From the NCBI GenBank assembly GCA_004555765.1, contig SFHG01000040.1, positions 1 through 38,431 on the forward strand: a DNA stretch of 38,431 nt, in the 5' to 3' direction. This DNA comes from Bacteroidales bacterium (lineage in GTDB: Bacteria; Bacteroidota; Bacteroidia; Bacteroidales; Porphyromonadaceae). Below, one piece after another: positions 9,000 to 16,208 of this stretch (positions are counted from its first letter, which is position 1; every line of letters starts with the position of its first letter). The translations under genes were made by a program, and so were the position numbers. The notes below the pieces were generated by a model. That model saw nothing but the letters and a program-made list of their open reading frames with translations, did not search any database and was not told the DNA's origin.

Positions 9000-9006
9000 T
9001 TTTTTT
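8962..9006 (+). terminator. terminator of lon-ychF, formed by the repeat arms
   Basis: GAGATACAGGCCAAAG pairs with CTTTGGTCTGTATCTC: 16 bp with one G-T and a 6-nt loop. The T tract 9000-9006 follows directly. It lies about 105 bp beyond the ychF stop. Confidence 0.9.
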
Positions 9007-9048
9007 GTGAATCACCTGTCATCTGCTACAAAGCTTAAGAGAAAAGTG

Positions 9049-9056
9049 TATATTTG
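9049..9056 (+). promoter_or_regulatory. -7 box (TATATTTG), thiamin operon promoter
   Basis: TATATTTG matches TAnnTTTG and lies 12 bp before the TPP aptamer, so transcription would start just ahead of the riboswitch. No TTTG is evident at the -33 position. Confidence 0.65.
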
Positions 9057-9067
9057 CCCTTGAAACA

Positions 9068-9144
9068 TTCTTAGGGGTGCTGCAAGGCGGCTGAGAACAT
9101 ACCCTTATCTATTTGACCCGGGTAATGCCGGCGGAGAAAAAGAA
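9068..9144 (+). ncRNA. TPP riboswitch (THI element)
   Basis: The conserved core is readable in order: TTAGGGGTGC, then CTGAGA, ACCCTT, GGGTAATGCC and GGCGGAGA. The outer P1 can be TTCTT (9068-9072) with AAGAA (9140-9144). In this RNA class thiamin pyrophosphate binds between the two helical arms and represses biosynthesis genes. It precedes the thiamin operon in the correct orientation. The segment before GGGTAATGCC reads TTTGACCC, not the common CCTGATC. Confidence 0.94.
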
Positions 9145-9311
9145 TGGAACCGGAACGCGCAAAAGAAAAGCTTCCGGTCAGGTCGGAAAAGTCCAAGCTG
9201 CTTTTATTGGCTGTTTTCTCACTGCTTCCCCCGACGCGCTCCTAAGCTATCGTTTCAGAAATAGTAAGTTTTGGTTTAATCCTCGAAACGCATAGCAGAG
9301 CATCTACCTCT
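9145..9311 (+). promoter_or_regulatory. riboswitch expression platform / thiS leader
   Basis: These 167 nt lie between the aptamer and thiS. ACCGGAA (9149-9155) can pair with TTCCGGT (9172-9178). I see no strong hairpin followed by a T run, so control at translation or through an unrecognised alternative fold is possible. A 60-codon open frame (9113-9295) overlaps the aptamer and is not credible. Confidence 0.4.
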
Positions 9312-9512
9312 ATGAAGATAGTCCTCAATGGCACCGAAACGGATGCGGCACCCGATGTAACCGTGGCCACACTCCTCACGGAGAAAGGCATCACCGCCGA
9401 AAAAATCGCCGTCGCCGTCGGTACGAAAGTAATACCGAGAGCTCAGTGGCAGACGACGCCACTCCAAGAGAACGATAAAATTACCATCATCTCCGCCGTC
9501 CGCGGAGGCTAA
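9312..9512 (+). CDS. thiS: sulfur carrier protein ThiS
   Basis: This 66-residue ubiquitin-fold sulfur carrier starts MKIVLNG and ends in the required Gly-Gly (VRGG). That C terminus is adenylated by the ThiF partner and then thiocarboxylated to donate sulfur to ThiG for the thiazole ring. The length is typical. It is the first gene after the TPP riboswitch, 24 bp before thiC, and its partners thiG, thiH and thiF lie downstream in the same operon. Confidence 0.96.
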   Translation: MKIVLNGTETDAAPDVTVATLLTEKGITAEKIAVAVGTKVIPRAQWQTTPLQENDKITIISAVRGG

Positions 9513-9536
9513 ACCCCATTCCCCCACCCTACCGAT

Positions 9537-11333
9537 ATGAAAAATAAAGTAACGACGTTCACCATAGAGAGCAAACCGATACCGGGTTCGCACAAAATCT
9601 ACGTCCAAGGTTCCCGACCGGATCTCCGGGTGGCGATGCGCGAAATACCGCTTGAAGACTCAAGGGACGAAAATAACAACCTCGTCTCCAACGGCTCTGT
9701 CGTAGTCTACGACACCTCCGGTCCCTACACCGACCCCGGGTACACAGTAGATCTCACGAAGGGTCTGCCAAAGATTCGCGAGAAATGGATCGCCGAAAGA
9801 GCAGATACCGAGAAGCTCCCCACCCTTTCAAGCAAGTATGGTCAGGAGCGTCTCAATGACTCCGCACTCGACGGGCTCCGTTTCCCCCACCAAAACACCA
9901 CCCCGCTCGTCGCCAAGAAAGGACACACCGTCACCCAGCTCGGGTATGCACGCCGCGGCATCGTAACTCCGGAAATGGAATACGTCGCCATCCGCGAAAA
10001 CCAGAAGATCGAGGAAGTGCTCGGTAAATATAAAGCGGAAAAAGGGGAGCCTTTCGGCGCGAACCTTCCCAAGCTCGTCACACCCGAATTTGTACGCGAC
10101 GAAATCGCCGCAGGGCGTGCCATTTTACCCGCAAACATCAACCACCCCGAGTCCGAGCCTATGATCATCGGGCGCAATTTCCTCGTCAAGATTAACGCCA
10201 ATATCGGCAACTCCCCCACTACCTCGACCATCAACGAAGAGGTCGAGAAAGCCGTGTGGGCCATTCGCTGGGGCTCTGACACCGTGATGGATCTCTCCAC
10301 GGGCGAGAATATCCACGAGACGCGGGAGTGGATCATCCGCAACTCGCCTGTCCCCATCGGCACCGTCCCCCTATACCAAGCGCTTGAGAAAGTCAACGGC
10401 AAAGCGCAGGATCTCACTTGGGAGATTTACCGCGATACACTCATTGAGCAGGCACAACAAGGCGTGGATTACTTTACGATTCACGCGGGGCTGCGCAAAG
10501 ACTTCGTCCGCCTCACTCTCAACCGCCTCACCGGCATCGTTTCCAGAGGTGGAGCCATTATGGCGGGATGGTGTATGCACCACAACCGAGAGAGCTTTCT
10601 CTGGGAGCACTTTGCAGACATCTGTGACATCTGTGCCGAGTATGACGTCGCTATTTCTCTCGGCGACGGTCTCCGCCCGGGTTCCATCGCAGACAGCAAT
10701 GATGAGGCACAGTTTGCCGAACTCAAAGCCCTCGGAGAGCTTGGCAAAATTGCGTCCGAAAAGAACGTCCAAGTGATCATAGAGGGTCCGGGACACGTCC
10801 CCATGCAGAAGATCAAGGAAAATATGGAACTCGAGCTCGAGTACACGAACGAAGCCCCTTTTTACACCCTCGGACCCCTCACCACGGACATCGCCCCCGG
10901 ATACGACCACATCACGAGCGCCATCGGTGGCGCAATGATCGGATGGTACGGCACCAGTATGCTCTGCTACGTCACGCGTAAGGAACACCTCGGACTGCCC
11001 AATAAGGAAGATGTGCGCGAAGGGGTCATCACCTACAAGCTCGCAGCTCACGCCGCCGACCTCGCCAAAGGACACGCAGCCTCATACTGGAGAGACTACC
11101 AGATGAGCAAGGCACGGTATGAGTTCCGGTGGATGGATCAATTCCACCTCTCCCTCGACCCCGAGACCGCCATCAAATACCACGACGAGACGCTCCCCGA
11201 AGACGCCTACAAGCGTACCCACTTCTGCAGTATGTGCGGAAAAGATTTCTGCAGTATGCGCGTCTCCCGCAATCTGAAGAAACAACTCCAAAAGACCGGT
11301 ATGGATCATGCTTGCGATATTATCCCCGACTGA
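9537..11333 (+). CDS. thiC: phosphomethylpyrimidine synthase ThiC
   Basis: This 598-residue radical-SAM enzyme rearranges 5-aminoimidazole ribotide into HMP phosphate, the pyrimidine half of thiamin. The family core is complete: NINHPESEPMIIGRNFLVK, NIGNSPTTSTI, DLSTGENIH, TIHAG, GDGLRPGSI, EGPGHVPM and LGPLTTDIAPGYDHI. The C-terminal 4Fe-4S motif CSMCGKDFC (Cys564, Cys567, Cys572) has the CxxCx4C spacing typical of ThiC. The next gene's ATG lies inside the thiC 3' end (26-bp overlap in another frame), which suggests translational coupling. Confidence 0.98.
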   Translation: MKNKVTTFTIESKPIPGSHKIYVQGSRPDLRVAMREIPLEDSRDENNNLVSNGSVVVYDTSGPYTDPGYTVDLTKGLPKIREKWIAERADTEKLPTLSSKYGQERLNDSALDGLRFPHQNTTPLVAKKGHTVTQLGYARRGIVTPEMEYVAIRENQKIEEVLGKYKAEKGEPFGANLPKLVTPEFVRDEIAAGRAILPANINHPESEPMIIGRNFLVKINANIGNSPTTSTINEEVEKAVWAIRWGSDTVMDLSTGENIHETREWIIRNSPVPIGTVPLYQALEKVNGKAQDLTWEIYRDTLIEQAQQGVDYFTIHAGLRKDFVRLTLNRLTGIVSRGGAIMAGWCMHHNRESFLWEHFADICDICAEYDVAISLGDGLRPGSIADSNDEAQFAELKALGELGKIASEKNVQVIIEGPGHVPMQKIKENMELELEYTNEAPFYTLGPLTTDIAPGYDHITSAIGGAMIGWYGTSMLCYVTRKEHLGLPNKEDVREGVITYKLAAHAADLAKGHAASYWRDYQMSKARYEFRWMDQFHLSLDPETAIKYHDETLPEDAYKRTHFCSMCGKDFCSMRVSRNLKKQLQKTGMDHACDIIPD

Positions 11334-13269
11334 CCCGACAATAGGTCAGATTGGACAAATAGACGGACTCTTTGGAGCCGGGGTGCAGATCTTCATTCTC
11401 CGGATGCCGGGTAAGGAAAAGATTGATTACCTTGAAGTTCTTATGGGCATCGACCGCAAGTACCACAGCCGGATATTCATACCTTGGTCTGTACGGGATC
11501 TTGCAGGCGGTATCCCCATTGGCGGGTTTTACTTGAAGTTTTCGGAAGCTATGGCGCTTACCGAGGATGAGAAGGAAGCTCTTTTCCACTACAGGGTCAT
11601 CGTCGGCTGTCACAGCGCAAAAGAGATTCAAAAAGTCCCCATCCCGGTCTCTCTCTTTCTCCTAAGTCCCGTCTTTGACAGCATATCCAAGAGCGGATAC
11701 AGGGGCAACCCCAGGCTTCTTTCGGCTCAGAATAAATCCGAAATTGAGGTCTACCCAGTCCTCGCGATGGGAGGAGTCATGCCGGAAAATTATATGGGCC
11801 TTTTTGAGAAAGGCTACAGTGGCGCGGCAGTAATCGGTTCGGTGTGGGACGATCCTTTGGGAGCGGTCCATGCTTTTGAGGCATTCCCTAAGCCCGCCAT
11901 TCTCTCCATAGCGGGGCACGACCCTTCGGGCGGCGCGGGAATAGATGCAGACAGGGAGACCGCGGAAAATTACGGCTTCAGATGTTTTACCGTCCCGACG
12001 GTCATCACGACCCAGGACGAAGGGCATTTCGGCAGCTTTACTCCGGTCGCGGAAGAGACTGTCCTAAGGAGCGTCCGTTTCCTTTTGACTCGTCATCCGG
12101 AGATTCGGGGCATAAAGATAGGGATGCTTCCATCACTCACGCTTCTTCGCAAAATACTCGACACAATCAACGATTGCGGTATATTCCCGATTGTCTGGGA
12201 TCCCATCGTCGCCGCCTCCAAAGGTAATGAGGCGATCATTCGAGAACCGGATAAAAAACTATTCCGGGAGTGCCTCGACGACCTCGACTTTGTGACCCCG
12301 AACGCCGAAGAGTACGAGTATTGGTTTGATGAAGAGACCGTTGCCGGGTACTCCGGCGTCGTCCTCAAGAAGAGCGAAATACTGGACGGCACCCTCTCCG
12401 ACGTCGTCCTCTTTAACGGAGAGAGAGTAGCTTCTACCCCAGCGATCTTCGGAGGCGAAGACCGGCACGGTACGGGTTGCAGATACTCCTCTGCCGTCCT
12501 CTGTGAGCGTCTGCTCGGACACTTCAATCCTCTTTCGATAGCCCAAAGAGCCCAGGAATACGTACACGCTTATCGCGTCTCCTCTGCTTCAGCGCTTCGC
12601 TTTGACCCATACTCGCGGAAAAGAGAGGCTCTCCAGGAAAAGTTTCGGGTACAGTATGTCACGAACAATTTCTCCGTAGAGACCATCCGAAAAGTCCTCA
12701 AAGGCGGCGTTCGATGGGTACAGCTCAGAATGAAGGGCGCGACGACAGAAGAGCGCATCCTTGCCCTACGATCCGTCCGCCCCATCTGCGACCGATACGG
12801 AGCCGTCCTTATAATGGACGATGACGTGGAAGCCGCCAGAAAAGGAGGCGCCGACGGGGTTCACCTCGGCAAGACGGATATGTCTCCCGCCATGGCGCGC
12901 CGTATCTTGGGCGACTGCTTCATCATCGGCAGTACCGTCAATGACGAGGATATGCTTCTAAATGCGTACGCCGCGGGAGCCGATTACGCCGGAGTGGGAC
13001 CATACCGTTTCACTCAGACAAAAAAGAACCTCGACTCGACGCTCGGGGTCAAGGGACTGCAACGGATTTGGGAGCAGAGCCTCGATCTAAACGAGCCTTT
13101 CCCTCTTGTCGCCATCGGAGGCATCACCGTGGAAGCCATCCGGGAGATAAAGGACACGGGGGTATTCGGCATCGCGCTCTCCGGAGCCATCGAACGGGCA
13201 AAAGACATCACACACTATTGCCAAAGATTAGTAACAGAATGGGAAGACCTATCCCAAATAGATCGATAA
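11308..13269 (+). CDS. triple fusion: TenI-like / HMP(-P) kinase ThiD / thiamin-phosphate synthase ThiE
   Basis: This 653-residue protein has three domains. Residues 1-190 form a ThiE/TenI-like barrel (LLSPVFDSISKSG at 118-130, VLAMGGV 151-157) that lacks the ThiE diphosphate and DDD metal motifs. Residues about 195-435 are a ribokinase-fold ThiD: SIAGHDPSGGAG 200-211, KIGML, and the anion-hole/catalytic GTGC 388-391. Residues about 447-645 are a complete ThiE: VQLRMK 471-476, DDD 504-506, GADGVHLG 514-521, STV 542-544, GPYRFTQTKK 564-573, AIGGI 602-606. It would phosphorylate HMP-P and join it to thiazole phosphate; the N-terminal part may tautomerise the thiazole, as TenI does, but its key His position is not preserved. 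The start MLAILSPT resembles stand-alone TenI-like starts. It overlaps thiC by 26 bp and ends 2 bp before thiG. Confidence 0.92.
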   Translation: MLAILSPTDPTIGQIGQIDGLFGAGVQIFILRMPGKEKIDYLEVLMGIDRKYHSRIFIPWSVRDLAGGIPIGGFYLKFSEAMALTEDEKEALFHYRVIVGCHSAKEIQKVPIPVSLFLLSPVFDSISKSGYRGNPRLLSAQNKSEIEVYPVLAMGGVMPENYMGLFEKGYSGAAVIGSVWDDPLGAVHAFEAFPKPAILSIAGHDPSGGAGIDADRETAENYGFRCFTVPTVITTQDEGHFGSFTPVAEETVLRSVRFLLTRHPEIRGIKIGMLPSLTLLRKILDTINDCGIFPIVWDPIVAASKGNEAIIREPDKKLFRECLDDLDFVTPNAEEYEYWFDEETVAGYSGVVLKKSEILDGTLSDVVLFNGERVASTPAIFGGEDRHGTGCRYSSAVLCERLLGHFNPLSIAQRAQEYVHAYRVSSASALRFDPYSRKREALQEKFRVQYVTNNFSVETIRKVLKGGVRWVQLRMKGATTEERILALRSVRPICDRYGAVLIMDDDVEAARKGGADGVHLGKTDMSPAMARRILGDCFIIGSTVNDEDMLLNAYAAGADYAGVGPYRFTQTKKNLDSTLGVKGLQRIWEQSLDLNEPFPLVAIGGITVEAIREIKDTGVFGIALSGAIERAKDITHYCQRLVTEWEDLSQIDR

Positions 13270-13271
13270 TC

Positions 13272-14006
13272 ATGACACAAGACATTCTAAAGGTAGGCGA
13301 CAGAACCTTTAACAGCCGCCTTTTTGTCGGCACCGGCAAATTCTCTTCCGATGACCTCACCCGCAAAGCCATCATCTCCTCCGGGACAGAGCTCGTCACC
13401 GTAGCTCTCAAACGCGTGGATCCGGCTTTCGGGACTCACGACCACCTCATAGAAGCCATCTCGGCTCCGGGCGTGCAGATTCTCCCGAATACGAGTGGGG
13501 CACAAGACGCTGAGGAAGCCATCTTCGCGGCGCGCCTTGCCCGCGAAGCGCTTGGCACCAACCTCCTCAAGCTTGAAATCCACCCCGACCAGCGCCACCT
13601 TTTGCCCGATCCTTTCGAGACGCTCAAGGCGACAGAGATTCTCGTCAAGGAGGGTTTCGTCGTAATGCCCTATATCCAGGCCGACCCCATCCTCTGCAAA
13701 AGACTTGAAGAAGTCGGTGCCGCCGTCGTTATGCCCCTCGGTGCACCCATCGGCACAAACCTCGGTCTCTCCACAAAAGAGCTCATAAAGATCATCATCG
13801 AGCAAAGTAACGTCCCGGTCGTCGTGGATGCCGGAATCGGAGCTCCCTCACAGGCCGCCGAAGCTATGGAAATGGGAGATCCCGAAAAGATGGCGGAAGC
13901 CTTCCGACTCGCTGTCGAAGCCGGCCGAAAAGCATACCTCTCAGGACTTCCCGTAGTTGGCAGAACCGTTTCTGCCACTTCCCCTCTGCAGGGTTTCTTT
14001 GACTAA
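13272..14006 (+). CDS. thiG: thiazole synthase ThiG
   Basis: This 244-residue TIM-barrel enzyme builds the thiazole phosphate ring from deoxyxylulose-5-phosphate, dehydroglycine (from ThiH) and the ThiS thiocarboxylate. The Schiff-base Lys is Lys100 in NLLKLEIHPD. Other family blocks are FVGTGKF, LPNTSGA, GAAVVMPLGAPIGTNLG and VVVDAGIGAPSQAAEAME. The frame is open upstream to 13068, but the ATG at 13272 gives the usual length and lies 2 bp after the stop of the fusion gene, so the two are probably coupled. thiH follows after 15 bp. Confidence 0.97.
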   Translation: MTQDILKVGDRTFNSRLFVGTGKFSSDDLTRKAIISSGTELVTVALKRVDPAFGTHDHLIEAISAPGVQILPNTSGAQDAEEAIFAARLAREALGTNLLKLEIHPDQRHLLPDPFETLKATEILVKEGFVVMPYIQADPILCKRLEEVGAAVVMPLGAPIGTNLGLSTKELIKIIIEQSNVPVVVDAGIGAPSQAAEAMEMGDPEKMAEAFRLAVEAGRKAYLSGLPVVGRTVSATSPLQGFFD

Positions 14007-14021
14007 AGACACTGAGACATC

Positions 14022-15128
14022 ATGACATTTTACGACGAACTCAAGAAATACGATTTCAAAGAGATTGGTCAAAACGTCCGCAACAAGTCGGACGAAGACG
14101 TACTTCGGGCGCTCCGTAACCCCACCCCCGGCATCGAAGACTTCGCGGCTCTCATCTCGCCTGCGGGGCGCAACCACCTTGACGAGATGGCCACCCTTTG
14201 CCAAAAACTCTCCATTGAGCGCTTCGGCAAAGTGGTTCAGCTCTACATTCCCCTCTACCTCTCCAGTTACTGCACAAACAGCTGTGTATATTGCGGGTTC
14301 AGCCTTCTCAATAAGATCATCCGCAAGAAGCTTACGATGGAGGAAATCGACGAAGAGATCGAAGCCATCAAAAAGCTCGGATACCAGCACCTTCTCCTCG
14401 TCGCGGGCGAATCGCCCCGTCACGCCGATGCGGACTACTATGCCGAAGTGATCCGAAAACTGCGTCCCCACTTCGCCCAGCTCTCCATAGAGGTACAGCC
14501 GATGAGCGTAGAGGACTACAAGAAAGTAGTGGACGCCGGCGTCAGCTCCCTCTCCGTCTACCAGGAGACCTACAACGAAGCCAACTACAAGACCTACCAC
14601 CCCAGAGGTCTGAAGTCCGACTTCCGGTTCCGCCTTGAGACACCCGAGCGTGCCGCCGAGGCCGGGATGAAAAAGATCGGCATTGGTGCACTCCTCGGTT
14701 TGGACGACTGGTATGCCGATGCCTACTGCACGGCGCTGCACCTCAAGTACCTCGAGAAACGTTTCTGGGAGACACGCTACTCTATTTCCCTACCCAGATT
14801 GCGCCCCGAAGTAGGCGGCTTTGAACCGAAAGAACCCGTGGACGACAAGAGTATGGTACAGCTCATCTGTGCCTTCCGCATCCTATCCCAAACCACGGAC
14901 ATCACGCTCTCCACGCGTGAAGCTGCACCTTTCAGAGACATGGCGATACGTCTCGGCATCAACTCCGTATCCGCCGGCAGTTCCACCCAACCCGGAGGCT
15001 ACGCGCATCCTCAGAAGGAGCTGGAACAATTTGAAATAAACGACTCCCGCACCCCCGAAGAGATGATCGCCGCCATCAAGGCGCAGGGCTACGAGCCGGT
15101 TTGGAAAGACTGGGATCAATGGCTCTAA
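14022..15128 (+). CDS. thiH: 2-iminoacetate synthase ThiH
   Basis: This 368-residue radical-SAM enzyme cleaves tyrosine to dehydroglycine (2-iminoacetate) for the thiazole ring in anaerobes and facultative bacteria. The cluster motif CTNSCVYC (Cys84, Cys88, Cys91) has CxxxCxxC spacing, and LVAGESPRH and the C-terminal SAGSSTQPGGY region are characteristic. Length matches the family (about 370). Choice of ThiH over the oxygen-dependent glycine oxidase ThiO fits an anaerobe. The following ThiF-like gene starts within the last 10 bp. Confidence 0.97.
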   Translation: MTFYDELKKYDFKEIGQNVRNKSDEDVLRALRNPTPGIEDFAALISPAGRNHLDEMATLCQKLSIERFGKVVQLYIPLYLSSYCTNSCVYCGFSLLNKIIRKKLTMEEIDEEIEAIKKLGYQHLLLVAGESPRHADADYYAEVIRKLRPHFAQLSIEVQPMSVEDYKKVVDAGVSSLSVYQETYNEANYKTYHPRGLKSDFRFRLETPERAAEAGMKKIGIGALLGLDDWYADAYCTALHLKYLEKRFWETRYSISLPRLRPEVGGFEPKEPVDDKSMVQLICAFRILSQTTDITLSTREAAPFRDMAIRLGINSVSAGSSTQPGGYAHPQKELEQFEINDSRTPEEMIAAIKAQGYEPVWKDWDQWL

Positions 15129-15808
15129 ACGATACCGAAAGATTTGCCCGACAGCTCTTGATGTCCGAAGTGGGCATTGAGGGGCAAAAGCGCCTCTTGC
15201 AGTCTCACGTCCTCATCGTCGGAGCCGGCGGTCTCGGCTCCCCCCTCATTCACGCCCTTGCGGCCGCGGGAGTGGGACACCTGAGGATCGTAGACTGTGA
15301 TACGGTAAGTCCCTCGAACCTCAATCGTCAAACCCTCTACCAAGTTGCCGACATCGGTAAGTCAAAGGCCGAAAAGGCCGGCACGTGGGTGAAGGCCTTT
15401 TACCCCGAGTGCCGGGTCGAAGCCTGTTCGGAATATTTGGGAAAAAAGCACCTCACGGGCATCGACATAGCGGTGGATGCGGTGGACAATTACCGCACAA
15501 GGCTTTTGCTGGACCGCCTTACAGAAGAAGCCGGGATTCCGATGGTTCACGGGTCTGTCTCCGGATTGATAGGTAACGTGGCTACTTTCGTTCCCGGAAG
15601 AAGCCGATACCGTGACCTCTTTGGGAATCCGGATGACGACAGCGAGAAGGCTCCGCCCCAAGTTCTTGGAGTCACGGCACAGACCATCGGCTCCATTGAG
15701 GCCGCTGAAGTGCTCAAACAAATCCTCGGGCTCGAAGGCAATCTCTCCGGTCGTCTTCTCACTGCCGACCTCCGCACCTATGACTTCCGCCTCTTCGACC
15801 TCCCATAG
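15119..15808 (+). CDS. thiF: ThiF/HesA-family adenylyltransferase for ThiS
   Basis: This 229-residue E1-like protein has the nucleotide loop GAGGLGSP (residues 35-42), NLNRQ and AVDNYRTR. Its likely job is to adenylate the ThiS C terminus, supported by its place at the end of the thiamin operon. The zinc-binding CxxC pairs of E. coli ThiF/MoeB are absent: where CxxC would lie there is RYRDLF, and no Cys precedes VLGVTAQTIGS. No rhodanese domain is present, so sulfur must come from another donor. A TTG at 15101 is an alternative start, but the ATG at 15119 sits in an ATGGCTCTAA overlap with the thiH stop and gives the usual N terminus (RFARQLL). Last gene before a terminator. Confidence 0.9.
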   Translation: MALNDTERFARQLLMSEVGIEGQKRLLQSHVLIVGAGGLGSPLIHALAAAGVGHLRIVDCDTVSPSNLNRQTLYQVADIGKSKAEKAGTWVKAFYPECRVEACSEYLGKKHLTGIDIAVDAVDNYRTRLLLDRLTEEAGIPMVHGSVSGLIGNVATFVPGRSRYRDLFGNPDDDSEKAPPQVLGVTAQTIGSIEAAEVLKQILGLEGNLSGRLLTADLRTYDFRLFDLP

Positions 15809-15889
15809 ACACAGTTTCATCAGTCTTGGACTTTAAACAAAAGTCCGTGACCTTTGCAGGAGCGTTTTAGCGTAATCGGGGTACGTACC

Positions 15890-15965
15890 GGGACGGAAAG
15901 CTTGCACGTACCGGCACGGGAACGAGATACGGATCGGGGCAATCGCCTTGGTCCGTACCTTTTTT
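15890..15965 (+). repeat. dispersed repeat, copy C
   Basis: GGTACGTACC (15890-15899) followed by GGGACGGAA, a second ACGTACCGG at 15906-15914, then degenerate hairpin arms GATACGGATC and GGTCCGTACC. It has the same order and orientation as the copy at 8918: palindrome on the gene side, hairpin, T tract. The surrounding gap 15809-16208 also holds a short hairpin near 15827-15845, an 8-bp inverted repeat (15980-15987 with 16012-16019) and the second 22-bp array. Confidence 0.65.
15926..15965 (+). terminator. probable terminator of the thiamin operon
   Basis: GATACGGATC (15926-15935) pairs with GGTCCGTACC (15950-15959) with one mismatch and one G-T, and TTTTTTC follows at 15960-15966. It lies 118 bp beyond the last thiamin gene. 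Confidence 0.7.
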
Positions 15966-16061
15966 CTTCCCGGGGCATATGCGGGTAGTCTTATGCGACT
16001 CACGTATGCGGTACCCGCAAACCCATATAACGCACTTCGTAAGGCTATTGAACCATCGGCG

Positions 16062-16184
16062 AAAAGCTATATGACTTTCTGCCAAAAGTTATATGACTTT
16101 CTGCCAAAAGTCATATGACTTTCCGGGAAAAGTTATATGACTTTCTTCCAAAAGTTATATGACTTTCCGGGAAAAGCTATATAG
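16062..16184. repeat. second 22-bp palindromic repeat array (5.6 units)
   Basis: Units start at 16062, 16084, 16106, 16128, 16150 and 16172, exactly 22 bp apart. Each unit is AAAAG(T/C)(T/C)ATATGACTTTC followed by TGCC, CGGG or TTCC. The unit at 16106 holds the perfect palindrome AGTCATATGACT. The period equals that of the array at 4744-5096, and both share a TTT-n-AAA linker, but the palindromic core differs. It lies in the convergent gap between the thiamin operon and the broken phosphoesterase gene. Confidence 0.95.
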
Positions 16185-16208
16185 TAATCGAATGAAAGCA
16201 GTTAGGGG

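Noticed and set aside
9113..9295. 60-codon frame over the riboswitch
   Set aside because: It overlaps conserved aptamer bases (GGGTAATGCC) and has no protein character.
16062..16184. CRISPR array
   Set aside because: Units are head-to-tail 22-bp copies without spacers.
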